Assembly (NCBI GenBank): GCA_001801025.1
Contig: MGWO01000003.1
Location: forward strand, 128,201-192,200
Length of the DNA stretch: 64,000 nt
Direction: 5' to 3'
Source of the DNA: Gallionellales bacterium GWA2_54_124
GTDB taxonomy: Bacteria > Pseudomonadota > Gammaproteobacteria > Burkholderiales > Gallionellaceae
Positions 8,890-19,756 of this stretch are shown piece after piece (position 1 is the stretch's first letter; every line of letters begins with the position of its first letter). The notes beneath the pieces were generated by a model. It did no database searches. It had not been told where the DNA came from and saw only the letters and a list, made by a program, of their open reading frames with translations. The translations under genes and the position numbers were made by a program.

Positions 8890-9654
8890 TCAGACAAAAA
8901 AATCGGTATCCCAGAGCTCCTGCGTCAACGCCCGATAGTCGAGTGCCCCGGGGCTTTTTGGGGCAAATTCGAAGATATCCTGACCATGCATCGGACTCGT
9001 CGCCAAGCCTACCGTCTCGCTGATTCGTGTATTGCACACGACATCACCGAATTTTGCTTTAAGCTTATCGTAAATCTCAAAGGACAATTTTCGGCGCGAA
9101 TCGAAACGCGTCACCACAATGCGTCTGGCGATCTTGCGTTTCAATTTGGTTTCCAGCACATTCAGCGCGCTGTCCAGACGGTGCACGCCCTGCAACGACA
9201 GGAAATCTGCTGAAACCGGGATCAGCACGCGATCCGATGCCAGCAACGCATTCAACGTCAGCACCCCGAGCATAGGGCAGCAATCGATCATGATCGGTGC
9301 CCCCGTCAGCGCTAGATCTTCATTGAGACCGCGCTTGAGCAGATTCGCCGCCTGCGGATCGCCGCCCAGCAAGGCATCAATTTTAGCCAGTTCCAGCACG
9401 GCAGGAATGGCCTGCCAGCCGCGTGGCGTATCCCGCAACAGACTGGCAAGCGGCGTCTTATGTTTGAAAAATCCCGCCATGCTCTTGTCCGGACTGACAT
9501 TCTTAATGCCGCTGGCTAGCGTCAGATGGCCTTGCGGATCCAGATCGAGTGCGACGGGAGACAGCTCCGCGATACTCAGCGCAGCCGTGACATTCAGACA
9601 GGTGGTGGTTTTACCCACGCCACCTTTTTGATTAAATACGGCGATTACCGCCAT
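8890..9654 (-). CDS. orphan ParA/MinD-family ATPase
   Basis: 254 residues with the deviant Walker A motif KGGVGKT at 10-16, the switch region LDLDPQGHLTLASG and the Walker B IMIDCCPM. It is a second ParA in the window, clearly diverged from the chromosomal ParA at 24860 and without a ParB partner beside it. Such orphans position other cargo (chemosensory arrays, carboxysomes, flagella, plasmid relics). The C-terminal tail PGALDYRALTQELWD is typical of betaproteobacterial stand-alone ParA proteins. Cargo cannot be told from the sequence; the chemoreceptor gene lies next upstream but is 335 bases away. Confidence 0.85.
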   Translation of the reverse strand: MAVIAVFNQKGGVGKTTTCLNVTAALSIAELSPVALDLDPQGHLTLASGIKNVSPDKSMAGFFKHKTPLASLLRDTPRGWQAIPAVLELAKIDALLGGDPQAANLLKRGLNEDLALTGAPIMIDCCPMLGVLTLNALLASDRVLIPVSADFLSLQGVHRLDSALNVLETKLKRKIARRIVVTRFDSRRKLSFEIYDKLKAKFGDVVCNTRISETVGLATSPMHGQDIFEFAPKSPGALDYRALTQELWDTDFFV

Positions 9655-9989
9655 GCATTTTTCCTCTACAGGCCATTATCTACCCATCACTTTTCATCCC
9701 CTCAAAATACGGGGAGAAAAATCGACTGACAGAGCAGCATTGACCCGATGTAAGTTCACATTCGTAATGACACGCACTATGCCAGCGATTACCGCCATTC
9801 ATTCCGTTAAATAGAGGCCGAAATCAGTCCCAGTTAAAATAAGCCCGTCTGCCCGAATCATTATCCCAGCACAAAAAACGGCGCTGGCGCCAAGCGCTGA
9901 TTATACCGACCGACCACATAAATTGTCAGGCAGCCTTTTGCCCCACGCCAGCAATACCTCAACCCCGTTTCAGCCGAACCCTGAAATTT
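9655..9989. other. intergenic region, no gene seen
   Basis: 335 bases between the start of the orphan parA gene and the end of the chemoreceptor gene, both on the minus strand. It should hold the parA promoter and the end of the chemoreceptor transcript. Several GGCGC-rich short inverted motifs lie around 9880-9900, but no stem with a clean T tract and no credible small reading frame were found. Confidence 0.6.
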
Positions 9990-11609
9990 TTAAACACGGA
10001 ATTTTCCAACTAATTTTTGCAATTCAGCCGCCACCGCTGAAACATCAATAACAGATTGCCCTACTTGTCGAATCGTTGCTGAATTTTCTTCAGTGAGTGC
10101 AGAAATTTCTTCCATACTTCTCGCCACGTCTTCTGTGGCTGAAGTTTGCTCCATGGTGCTGTCGGTAATATGTCCGACCAGTCCGGTAACTTGATTGGCA
10201 GACGTAACAATTTGCTTCAATGCCTCGTCGGTCATACGATTCAGGCCGGCACTTTCTTGCACCTCGCGCTCGACTTCACTCATGGACTCCATGACCGCAG
10301 CGGTTTCAGTGCGAATGGAACTGACCACCAGCGTAATTTGGTGCGTACTCAGCGAAGTCCGCTCAGCTAGCTTTCTGACTTCATCTGCAACAACGGCAAA
10401 ACCGCGCCCCTGCTCTCCGGCACGTGCAGCTTCGATCGCCGCATTAAGTGCCAGCAAATTCGTCTGATCTGCAATTTCTCTGATGACCGTGGCCATTTGG
10501 CTGATTTTTTGGATTGAATCGTTCAGATGACTGACAATACCTACAGAATCTTTGGCTGTATTGACCACCCTTTCCATTGCGGCCAGGTTTTTTATCATAT
10601 ACTGATCACCTTGCTGCGCATATTCTTCATTGCGATAAACCACCTCCCTTGCGCCACTGGAGGTATTTGCTACTTCTGAATTACTGACGCCGATCTCTTC
10701 CATTGCAGCTGCAACACGCACAACCCGATCATTCATCGTTGCCGTACGCGCTATAACCTGATCCATTTGCATCGACAGCATTGTCGAGGAATTGGCTGCC
10801 ACATCCGCCGCACGCTTTACGCCTGCAACAATATCTTTCAGCTGCGCGGTCGTATTTTCAAGCGACGTACCCATTTCGCCAAGTTCGTCTTTACGTTTAA
10901 CGGCGACCGAAGCGGTTAAGTCGCCTAATGCAACTTTACCGAGCGTATCTTTCAACGCTTGAATGCCGCGATGAATATCACTTGAAAGCAAGCTGATGCC
11001 GACAAGCAAAACCAGCATTCCGACCGCAAATACAGCTAATCCAATGAAAATTAATTTTTTTCCGCTTGCGCTACTTTTTTCGTAGGTTTCTTTGACGCCA
11101 GCCTCTTGAAAGCTGACCAGTTTTGCGATGGGTTTTAGCAAACCGGATTGAAATGCAGGCCAGTCATTCTCCAGCAAATCGCTCAACGTTTTTTTGTCCT
11201 CGACCGCATAAGCCTTACCTAATTTTTCAAAAAATGGCGGCAATAGGACGAGTTGCTTGTCAATTTTTTCAATTTGTTCTTTTGCTTCATCGGTAAGATC
11301 ATTACCTTGAATTTTTTCCTTGTAAATCGCCCACTGTTTTGGAATATCGACCTGTGCCTCATCCAACTGATTTTTAGCGCCCGCACCGGCGATTTGACTC
11401 AAAATGACCCCTGCCATTCGAAAGCGAATTTCTTTCAGGTGACGATCCATATCTTTTAAGGCCGCTGCTGGCACGACTTGATTTTCGTAAACCGTGGCAA
11501 GTGCGTTTGTTCCCTGATTCGTGCTGTAAACATTAACGGCAGCAAGAATGAGAGAAACCAACCCGGCCAGAATTCCGCCGAGTAGTATTTTTGCCTTAAG
11601 ACTTTTCAT
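9990..11609 (-). CDS. methyl-accepting chemotaxis protein, four-helix-bundle sensor
   Basis: 539 residues from ATG 11609; the upstream ATG at 11618 touches the GGAGAGG ribosome site, which is well spaced (9 bases) for 11609. Transmembrane helix 1 at about 8-27, a periplasmic helical domain (about 30-180) of the 4HB_MCP type, helix 2 at about 186-208, HAMP to about 262, and a long signalling coiled coil. The CheA/CheW hairpin tip is [18 protein letters not shown]. No pentapeptide CheR tether at the C-terminus, which ends LQKLVGKFRV. It follows the rhodanese-like gene by 77 bases on the same strand. Confidence 0.92.
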   Translation of the reverse strand: MKSLKAKILLGGILAGLVSLILAAVNVYSTNQGTNALATVYENQVVPAAALKDMDRHLKEIRFRMAGVILSQIAGAGAKNQLDEAQVDIPKQWAIYKEKIQGNDLTDEAKEQIEKIDKQLVLLPPFFEKLGKAYAVEDKKTLSDLLENDWPAFQSGLLKPIAKLVSFQEAGVKETYEKSSASGKKLIFIGLAVFAVGMLVLLVGISLLSSDIHRGIQALKDTLGKVALGDLTASVAVKRKDELGEMGTSLENTTAQLKDIVAGVKRAADVAANSSTMLSMQMDQVIARTATMNDRVVRVAAAMEEIGVSNSEVANTSSGAREVVYRNEEYAQQGDQYMIKNLAAMERVVNTAKDSVGIVSHLNDSIQKISQMATVIREIADQTNLLALNAAIEAARAGEQGRGFAVVADEVRKLAERTSLSTHQITLVVSSIRTETAAVMESMSEVEREVQESAGLNRMTDEALKQIVTSANQVTGLVGHITDSTMEQTSATEDVARSMEEISALTEENSATIRQVGQSVIDVSAVAAELQKLVGKFRV

Positions 11610-11686
11610 AATGAGCATCCTCTCCGGTGAAAATAAAAAGCGGCGAACAAAATTTTTCGCCCGCCACTTTAATAATTACAATGGAC

Positions 11687-12148
11687 TCACTCCATCGGAA
11701 AGCCCTTAGCTTTCCATTCGGCAATACCATTGCGCAGCCAATATACTTTCTTGTGACCCGCTTTGACAGCCAGAACACTCGCCTTGTAATGGCGCCAACC
11801 GATGGGGGAATTACCCTGAATAATGAGTGGTTGCGCCATATCGGAGGGAAGCTTAGTAACATCCCACACATCCAACTTACCGTCGAAATCTGGTGTGTTG
11901 GTACTGTTATTTTTATATGGGATGCTGATGGTACCTTTGATATGTGATTCCGCATACTCATTAGCAACTCTTACGTCGTACATCTTGACACCGCTTTCCA
12001 TCAGCGATTTTGCTTTCACCGAATCAATGATTTCAACGCTTTTTACTGTACTAGGTGTTTCTTCCGCAAAAACGGGGCTGGCAGATACAAAAGCGATTGA
12101 GGCAAGGGTGGTGATGAAGGAACGACGAACAAATGTGGCAAACTTCAT
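11687..12148 (-). CDS. exported rhodanese-fold protein lacking the catalytic cysteine
   Basis: 153 residues with a signal peptide (about 1-28, SPVFA before EETP) and one rhodanese domain. The fold markers are clear: MYDVRVANEYAESHI, the CxxxR-type active loop region and the end VYWLRNGIAEWKAKGFP. The active loop reads QGNSPIGWR (111-119) and the whole protein contains no cysteine, so sulfur transfer by a persulfide is not possible. A binding or sensory role in the periplasm is the reasonable alternative. Lies between a histidine kinase and a chemoreceptor on the same strand. Confidence 0.88.
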   Translation of the reverse strand: MKFATFVRRSFITTLASIAFVSASPVFAEETPSTVKSVEIIDSVKAKSLMESGVKMYDVRVANEYAESHIKGTISIPYKNNSTNTPDFDGKLDVWDVTKLPSDMAQPLIIQGNSPIGWRHYKASVLAVKAGHKKVYWLRNGIAEWKAKGFPME

Positions 12149-12265
12149 GTTATTTCTCCTTAGGTTTTGGTATTACGTAAAGTTGGCAAATGAATACAAC
12201 ACCCTGTATTTTTAGACAACCCTTGTTTCATCTTACACGGCGAGGTTCATGCTACCAGCTTCACC

Positions 12266-13354
12266 TTATGCTGAGCAATCTTCCCGTTGCGTGACGGGCA
12301 GCCATACTCGAAATGTCGTTCCTTTTCCGCGCTCGCTATGAACTTCTAATCTTCCGCGGTGCTTTTGGATAATGCCATAGGATAACGACAATCCCAATCC
12401 GGTTCCTTTCCCGACTGGCTTGGTCGTAAAAAATGGATCAAAAATTTTGTTGATATGTTCGGGCGCAATACCTTGCCCCGTATCGGAAATCTCCACCCAC
12501 ACCTCGTCTTTTAGTTGCCCGCTGCTTATCGTAATGGTGCCGTGAGATTCAATCGCATGCGATGCATTCACCAACAGATTCATAAAGACCTGGTTAATCT
12601 GAGAGGACAGGCACTCCACATCGGGAATGATGCCGTATTTTTTTACGACATCCGCTTTGTACTTAATCTCATTTTTGACAATGTTAAGTGTGCTATCCAT
12701 ACCGTGGTGCAGGTTCGAGGCATGCCAGACTTCCGAAATATCGACATGGGAAAAATCCTTCAGATTTTGCACAATATCCTTTACCCGGGTAATCCCTTCT
12801 TTCGATTCACTCATTAAAGATTTCAGGTCTTCTTTGAGAAAAACGATGTCGACCTTTTCCTTTTTGGCTTTAATTCTTTCCAGAATATCGGGTGCAGTTA
12901 TGGCAACTTCGGCTTGTTCATAGACATCGATTAGTTCAAACGTATCCTGAACATATTTCTCGAGTGAGCTCAAATTTGAATACACGTAGCCTATCGGATT
13001 GTTAATTTCATGAGCAACCCCTGCGGCCAGTTGACCTATGGAGGCCAGCTTATCCGATTGCATCAGATGATTTTGTGCCTCTTCCAGTTTTGTGATGAGT
13101 AAGAGTTGATCTTCCTTTTCCTTTTGCAGCGCCAATTCTGTTTGTTTGTGCTCAGCCAACTCTATGCGCAGACCATCATTGGATTCATTTAATTCCGCAG
13201 ACATTAATTTAAGCGAGCGTTCAATGATCCGGGCGTCAGAATCGAATCGCGTGTAAGCCTCGTCAATTGCAGATAAAAATTCCGCCAACTCAGGCGTCTG
13301 AGTTGCAGACTCCCCAAGAAATCGTTTGATCTGGCGTTCCAGAAGTCGATGCAT
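12266..13354 (-). CDS. soluble sensor histidine kinase
   Basis: 362 residues, no transmembrane segment. A helical N-terminus with a coiled coil (about 42-105) leads to the dimerisation box with phosphorylatable His115 in GVAHEINNPIG, followed by the HATPase_c domain: N-box NLLVNASHAI, DTGQG, FFTTKPVGKGTGLGL. A long insert between H-box and N-box (KAKKEKVDIVFLKEDLKSLM) is typical of this subgroup. No PAS or receiver domain and no response regulator gene adjacent, so it probably receives its signal from a partner protein. Neighbours are the rhodanese-like gene and a chemoreceptor downstream. Confidence 0.92.
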   Translation of the reverse strand: MHRLLERQIKRFLGESATQTPELAEFLSAIDEAYTRFDSDARIIERSLKLMSAELNESNDGLRIELAEHKQTELALQKEKEDQLLLITKLEEAQNHLMQSDKLASIGQLAAGVAHEINNPIGYVYSNLSSLEKYVQDTFELIDVYEQAEVAITAPDILERIKAKKEKVDIVFLKEDLKSLMSESKEGITRVKDIVQNLKDFSHVDISEVWHASNLHHGMDSTLNIVKNEIKYKADVVKKYGIIPDVECLSSQINQVFMNLLVNASHAIESHGTITISSGQLKDEVWVEISDTGQGIAPEHINKIFDPFFTTKPVGKGTGLGLSLSYGIIQKHRGRLEVHSERGKGTTFRVWLPVTQREDCSA

Positions 13355-13486
13355 GATTCACCTTTTAAACTGTAAGGCTACGGCTTTTCTCGCATTGCGT
13401 ATGCCCTGCAAAAAGTATGATGAAATCTAACCTCTTCAACTTCCGGCTTTGATAGATTGGAATCGTTGGTATTCTGCAAACGAAAT

Positions 13487-15313
13487 TTATTCGACCGTCA
13501 CGGACTTTGCCAGATTGCGCGGTTTATCCACGTCAGTACCCTTTTGTAACGCAACATAATAGGCCAGCAGTTGCAGCGGTATCGTATGCAAAATTGGACT
13601 CAGATAGCCTGCATGTTCGGGCATGTGCATGATGTGCACGCCCTCTTCTTCGCGTATATGCGTTTCAGCATCGGCAAACACATATAGCTCGCCGCCACGT
13701 GCACGCACTTCATGCAGATTCGATTTGAGTTTTTCCAGCAGCACATCGTTAGGCGCAACCGAGATGACCGGCATATCTTTATCAACCAGCGCCAGCGGTC
13801 CGTGCTTGAGTTCGCCGGCGGGATAAGCCTCGGCGTGAATATAAGAGATTTCTTTCAGTTTCAACGCGCCTTCGAGTGCGATCGGATAATGCAGGCCACG
13901 GCCTAAAAATAAGGCGTGATGCTTATTGGCGAACTGTTCAGCAAGCTTGGCAATCTTGGGCTCCAGATTGAGTACCTTCTGAGTCGCGGCAGGCAGATGA
14001 CGCAACGCATCCAGATGGAAACGCTCCTGCTCAGCGGTCAGGCGTTTGCGCTGCTTAGCCAGTACCAGCGTCAACAGGAATAATGCCACCAGCTGTGTAA
14101 TGAACGCTTTAGTCGATGCGACACCGATTTCAGGCCCCGCGCGAGTCAGGAAACGCAGCTTTGCCAGTCGGACCAACGCACTTTCCGGCACATTGCAAAT
14201 TGCCAGCGTATGGTGATGTCCCAGTACGATCGCGTGATTCAAAGCCGCTTGCGTATCCGCTGTCTCGCCCGATTGGGACAAAACCACGACCAGCGTTTTT
14301 GGATTGGGGACACTCGTACGGTAACGGTATTCGCTTGCGATTTCAACGGTACACTGAATTCCGGCAATCTCCTCCAACCAGTAACGCGCGACCAGCCCCG
14401 CGTGATAACTTGTTCCGCAGGCAAGAATCAAAATGCTGTCGATTTGGGCAAATGAAGCTGCGGCTTCCGCGCCAAAAATCCCGGGCACAATAGACTGGCT
14501 GTTACAGACGGACTCCAGCGTATCGGCGATGGCCTGCGGCTGTTCGTGAATTTCCTTCTGCATGTAGTGGCGATAGTTGCCCAGCGAGACACTTTCGTTG
14601 CTGATTTCACTGATCTGCACCGGACGCTCGATAGGCATTCCTGCCGCGTTATAGATCCGGTAGCTCATCCGCTCGATTTCAACCACGTCCCCCTCTTCGA
14701 GATAAATTACCTTGCTTGTGACCGGCAGTAACGCCGACACATCGGATGCAATGAAATTCTCACCTATACCTATTCCCATCAGCAGCGGGCTGCCTCGACG
14801 CGAACAGATCAACTGGTCCGGATTGTCGGCTGCCACTACGCCAATCGCATAGGCACCGACCAGTTCAGTCAGCGATACGCGCACAGCTTCCAGCAGCGAC
14901 AGTCCTGTCACATAGTGACTATGCACCAGATGCGCGATGACTTCGGTATCCGTATCCGAGGTAAAGTCATAACCTGCCGCCGTCAGACGGGTTCTCAGCG
15001 ATTCGTAATTTTCGATGATTCCGTTGTGAACCACCCCGATCAGACTCTTGCTGACATGAGGATGCGCGTTACGCTCGCTCGGTATGCCATGCGTGGCCCA
15101 ACGGGTATGTGCGATTCCCAGTGTTCCCGTCGTGTTAACGCTACGCTCGGTCAGTTCAGCAACGCGGCCCGTGCTGCGGACTCGCTCCAGTTCACCATCG
15201 CGGACAACGACCAGTCCTGCGGAGTCGTACCCGCGATATTCAAGCCGTTGAAGGCCTTCGAGCAGAATGGGAACAACATTGCGTTGTGCTACTGCGCCTA
15301 CGATTCCACACAT
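13487..15313 (-). CDS. glmS: glutamine--fructose-6-phosphate aminotransferase (isomerizing)
   Basis: 608 residues, normal length. The N-terminal glutaminase domain has nucleophile Cys2 ([10 protein letters not shown]) and HTRWATHG; two SIS domains follow with ACGTSYHAG and the C-terminal LAKSVTVE. It makes glucosamine 6-phosphate for peptidoglycan and LPS. It lies 85 bases behind glmU on the same strand, as in E. coli glmUS. No ribozyme-like leader was recognised; the intergenic stretch has short repeats (15314-15398). Confidence 0.98.
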   Translation of the reverse strand: MCGIVGAVAQRNVVPILLEGLQRLEYRGYDSAGLVVVRDGELERVRSTGRVAELTERSVNTTGTLGIAHTRWATHGIPSERNAHPHVSKSLIGVVHNGIIENYESLRTRLTAAGYDFTSDTDTEVIAHLVHSHYVTGLSLLEAVRVSLTELVGAYAIGVVAADNPDQLICSRRGSPLLMGIGIGENFIASDVSALLPVTSKVIYLEEGDVVEIERMSYRIYNAAGMPIERPVQISEISNESVSLGNYRHYMQKEIHEQPQAIADTLESVCNSQSIVPGIFGAEAAASFAQIDSILILACGTSYHAGLVARYWLEEIAGIQCTVEIASEYRYRTSVPNPKTLVVVLSQSGETADTQAALNHAIVLGHHHTLAICNVPESALVRLAKLRFLTRAGPEIGVASTKAFITQLVALFLLTLVLAKQRKRLTAEQERFHLDALRHLPAATQKVLNLEPKIAKLAEQFANKHHALFLGRGLHYPIALEGALKLKEISYIHAEAYPAGELKHGPLALVDKDMPVISVAPNDVLLEKLKSNLHEVRARGGELYVFADAETHIREEEGVHIMHMPEHAGYLSPILHTIPLQLLAYYVALQKGTDVDKPRNLAKSVTVE

Positions 15314-15398
15314 AATTGATAACCTTAATAATTGTTAGTGGTAAGTGGTAAACGGTAAGTGGAAAATCGACTGCGCCCTACTCTCCACTTCCCACTCA
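15314..15398 (-). repeat. short repeats and imperfect hairpin between glmU and glmS
   Basis: On the plus strand the segment 15332-15362 repeats the unit GGTAAGTGG/GGTAAACGG three times, and 15380-15402 carries the near complement (CCACTTCCCACTCACTA). The two halves could pair as an imperfect hairpin in the glmUS transcript. In enteric bacteria this junction is a processing and small-RNA control point; whether that applies here is inference. Confidence 0.45.
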
Positions 15399-16763
15399 CT
15401 ACTTCGATTTCTTGACCGGACGAGTCCAGCCGCTGATCGTCATCTGTTTGCTGCGCGACAGCGTCAATTCACCTTCTGGTGTATTGCGGGTAATCGTCGA
15501 TCCGGCACCAATCGTAGAGCCTTTAGCGATAGTGACCGGTGCGACCAGCTGCGTGTCCGATCCGATGAATACGTCGTCTTCGATGATCGTACGGAATTTA
15601 TTTGCACCATCGTAATTGCAGGTAATCGTGCCCGCACCGATGTTAACCCTCCGGCCTATGCTTGTGTCGCCAATATAGCTTAAATGATTGGCTTTGCTGC
15701 CCTTGTCGATTGCGCTGTTTTTAATCTCGACAAAATTGCCGACATGAACATCCGCTTCAAGCGTCGAACCCGGTCTAATACGAGCATAAGGGCCGATACG
15801 GCAGTCTGCGCCAACCGTGCTTGAATCGATATGACTATAGGGCGCGACCTGCGTGCCCTCGGCGATAGTGGCATTTTTGATGATGCAATAGGCACCAATC
15901 TGGACATTACTACCCAAATTGACCGCGCCTTCAAAGATGCAGCCGACATCGATTTCAACGTCTCGACCGCAGACGAGCGTACCCCGAACATCCAGCCTTG
16001 CAGGATCAGCCAGTGTGACCCCGTGAGCCAGCAGACGCTGTGCTTCTACCTGCTGCCAGGTGCGTTCTAAAACTGCCAATTGCGACTTGCTGTTAACACC
16101 GTGCACTTCCCAATCAAAACCAGGTTGTGTCGTATGGACCGCAATCCCATCTGCAACAGCCATGCCCACAATATCCGTCAGATAGTATTCACCCTGTGCA
16201 TTATCCGTGCGAAGCGCCGCCAGCCACCTTCTCAGATCCCGCGTTGGCGCAAGCAGAATACCCGTGTTGACTTCACGGATTAAAAGCTGATCTTCGGTCG
16301 CATCTTTCTGCTCTATGATCGCAGTAACCTCTCCCTGCGCATTGCGAACAATGCGACCGTAGCCAGTGGGGTTGTCCATATTTACGGTGAGCAAGGTCAA
16401 TCCCGCACCTGCCTGACGCATCTGATGCAAAGTTGAATGCTGAATCAGCGGCACGTCGCCATACAGAACCAGTGTCTGACTATCGTCATTCAGGAGTGGC
16501 ATCGCCTGTTGTACCGCATGCCCTGTCCCCAACTGAGGTTCCTGTAACGCAAATTCAGCGCCCATGTTGTTTAGCGCTGCCGGTACGGCCTCACCGCCAT
16601 GTCCATAAATGACAATAATTTGCTGTGGCGCGAGCGTCTGTGCGCATTCGAGTACGCGACCTACCAGTGATTTTCCAGCCAGTGCATGCAGTACTTTGGG
16701 CTTGTCCGAGTACATGCGAGTACCCTTTCCGGCTGCGAGAATTACAATGTTGAGCGATGACAT
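15399..16763 (-). CDS. glmU: bifunctional N-acetylglucosamine-1-phosphate uridyltransferase/glucosamine-1-phosphate acetyltransferase
   Basis: 454 residues from ATG 16763; the open frame extends to 16808 but that adds 15 residues ahead of the conserved start [14 protein letters not shown]. The N-terminal pyrophosphorylase domain (about 1-228) has the GxGxRM signature and [10 protein letters not shown]; the C-terminal half is a left-handed beta helix of hexapeptide repeats with acetyltransferase residues in NHLSYIGD and [11 protein letters not shown]. Produces UDP-GlcNAc. Transcribed with glmS. Confidence 0.98.
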   Translation of the reverse strand: MSSLNIVILAAGKGTRMYSDKPKVLHALAGKSLVGRVLECAQTLAPQQIIVIYGHGGEAVPAALNNMGAEFALQEPQLGTGHAVQQAMPLLNDDSQTLVLYGDVPLIQHSTLHQMRQAGAGLTLLTVNMDNPTGYGRIVRNAQGEVTAIIEQKDATEDQLLIREVNTGILLAPTRDLRRWLAALRTDNAQGEYYLTDIVGMAVADGIAVHTTQPGFDWEVHGVNSKSQLAVLERTWQQVEAQRLLAHGVTLADPARLDVRGTLVCGRDVEIDVGCIFEGAVNLGSNVQIGAYCIIKNATIAEGTQVAPYSHIDSSTVGADCRIGPYARIRPGSTLEADVHVGNFVEIKNSAIDKGSKANHLSYIGDTSIGRRVNIGAGTITCNYDGANKFRTIIEDDVFIGSDTQLVAPVTIAKGSTIGAGSTITRNTPEGELTLSRSKQMTISGWTRPVKKSK

Positions 16764-16865
16764 AGGACGCCTTAAATTTTTTTGATTATACCAAACGATT
16801 ACCGTCAAATGACCCTAAGAATTTCGGATGCAGTTAACCAGAATTTTCTTATAACTTCCGGACGT

Positions 16866-16892
16866 AAAAAAAGCAGCCGAAGCTGCTTTTTT
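16866..16892 (-). terminator. intrinsic terminator of the ATP synthase operon
   Basis: A 27-base perfect inverted repeat: AAAAAAGCAGC, loop CGAA, GCTGCTTTTTT (plus strand). Read on the minus strand it lies 22 bases beyond the atpC stop and ends in a run of T, so it terminates the long atp transcript; the symmetry lets it act in either direction. glmU starts about 100 bases further on. Confidence 0.9.
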
Positions 16893-16913
16893 AATTTACC
16901 ACAAGACTTGCTG

Positions 16914-17342
16914 CTAGCGACCTACCTGCTTACGGATCTGATGAATCATATGCAACTGGGCAATCGCTTGCGCCAGTTCTGATTCAGCCTGTGCGTAATC
17001 AAGATCAGAAGTACGATTTTTCATCGTTTCTTCTGCAGCCTGCTTAGCTTCCAACGCACGCGACTCGTCCAGATCTTTACCACGAATGGCAGTGTCTGAA
17101 AGGATCGTCACAACGTCGGGTTGAACTTCAAGCATCCCGCCGGACACATAGATCAACTCTTCTTCTGCCTGGTCAGGGCGGCGAATTCTTACAGAACCAG
17201 GCTTGATACGAGTCAACAGAGGGGTGTGACGGGGATAAATCCCCAGCTCACCCATTTCTCCGGGTACGATGACTATTTCAGCAAGTCCGGAGAAGATTAA
17301 CTCCTCCGCGCTTACTACGTCGACGTGTACTGTCATTGCCAT
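16914..17342 (-). CDS. atpC: ATP synthase F1 epsilon subunit
   Basis: 142 residues from ATG 17342, which has AGGTGAC 6 bases ahead; a GTG at 17351 and an ATG at 17336 are alternatives. The N-terminal beta sandwich has [15 protein letters not shown] and [14 protein letters not shown]; the C-terminal helical hairpin (about 90-142) can insert into F1 to inhibit ATP hydrolysis. Last gene of the atp operon, 15 bases after atpD. Confidence 0.96.
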   Translation of the reverse strand: MAMTVHVDVVSAEELIFSGLAEIVIVPGEMGELGIYPRHTPLLTRIKPGSVRIRRPDQAEEELIYVSGGMLEVQPDVVTILSDTAIRGKDLDESRALEAKQAAEETMKNRTSDLDYAQAESELAQAIAQLHMIHQIRKQVGR

Positions 17343-17357
17343 GGCTGTCACCTATTT

Positions 17358-18803
<1,446 letters not shown>

Positions 18804-18817
18804 CTACAGTCCTACAA

Positions 18818-19684
18818 TTAGCCAACTGCCGCCGCTCCGCTGCAAATCTCGGAAATCTCACGGGTAATTGCAGCCTGACGCGCCTTGTTGTAGACCAGTT
18901 TAAGGTCAGCGATGACGCTTTTAGCATTGTCAGATGCGGATTTCATTGCAACCATACGCGAACTCTGTTCAGAAGCCATGTTTTCCACGACACCCTGGTA
19001 TACCAGAGATTCGACGTAGCGCAACAACAACTCGTCGATTACGACTTTCGCGTCAGGTTCATAAATATAATCCCAACTGCCTTGCGGTACGCCCAACTGT
19101 TCGCCACTCAACGGCAACAACTGCTCGACGCACGGTTCTTGCTTCATGGTATTGACGAAATGGTTGTAGCAAATGTGTATCGCATCGATTTCACCTGCGA
19201 CATAGGCATCCAGCATCACCTTGACTGCACCGATCAGACTGGCCAGATGCGGCGCATCGCCCAATCCAGTCAGGTTAGACTTGATCTCAGTGCCCATGCG
19301 ATTCATGAAGCCCAGACCCTTATTGCCGATGGCACAAACTGCAATTTTCTTACCTTCCGAGTCCCAGGTCTTCATTTGACCAACTACGAGACGCAGCAAA
19401 TTGCTGTTCAAACCGCCGCACAATCCCTTGTCCGAGGTAATCAGAATCACACCAACCTTCTTGATACTTTCACGTTTAACCAAGAAAGCATGCTTGTACT
19501 CTGGGTTGGCGCGTGACAAGTGAGCCGCCACTGCACGGATCTTTTCTGCATAAGGACGGGCAGCGCGCATGCGCTCCTGTGCCTTGCGCATCTTGGCAGC
19601 GGCAACCATTTCCATGGCGCGTGTAATCTTTCGTGTATTTTCTACACTCTTGATTTTCGTGCGGATTTCTTTACTGCCAGCCAT
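18818..19684 (-). CDS. atpG: ATP synthase F1 gamma subunit
   Basis: 288 residues. The N-terminal helix [36 protein letters not shown] and the C-terminal helix [18 protein letters not shown] form the rotor coiled coil inside the alpha3beta3 ring; the central Rossmann-like part has [12 protein letters not shown]. Standard length and gene order between atpA and atpD. Confidence 0.97.
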   Translation of the reverse strand: MAGSKEIRTKIKSVENTRKITRAMEMVAAAKMRKAQERMRAARPYAEKIRAVAAHLSRANPEYKHAFLVKRESIKKVGVILITSDKGLCGGLNSNLLRLVVGQMKTWDSEGKKIAVCAIGNKGLGFMNRMGTEIKSNLTGLGDAPHLASLIGAVKVMLDAYVAGEIDAIHICYNHFVNTMKQEPCVEQLLPLSGEQLGVPQGSWDYIYEPDAKVVIDELLLRYVESLVYQGVVENMASEQSSRMVAMKSASDNAKSVIADLKLVYNKARQAAITREISEICSGAAAVG

Positions 19685-19756
19685 TTCTCACTCCACCTTA
19701 TAACCGGCGTCCCGGCAACCTGTTACGGTTGCAGGACTGCACGGCTAGTTGTTTTA

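Noticed and set aside
13355..13486. terminator search in the gap between glmS end and the histidine kinase start
   Set aside because: No stem with a T run could be found in either direction.
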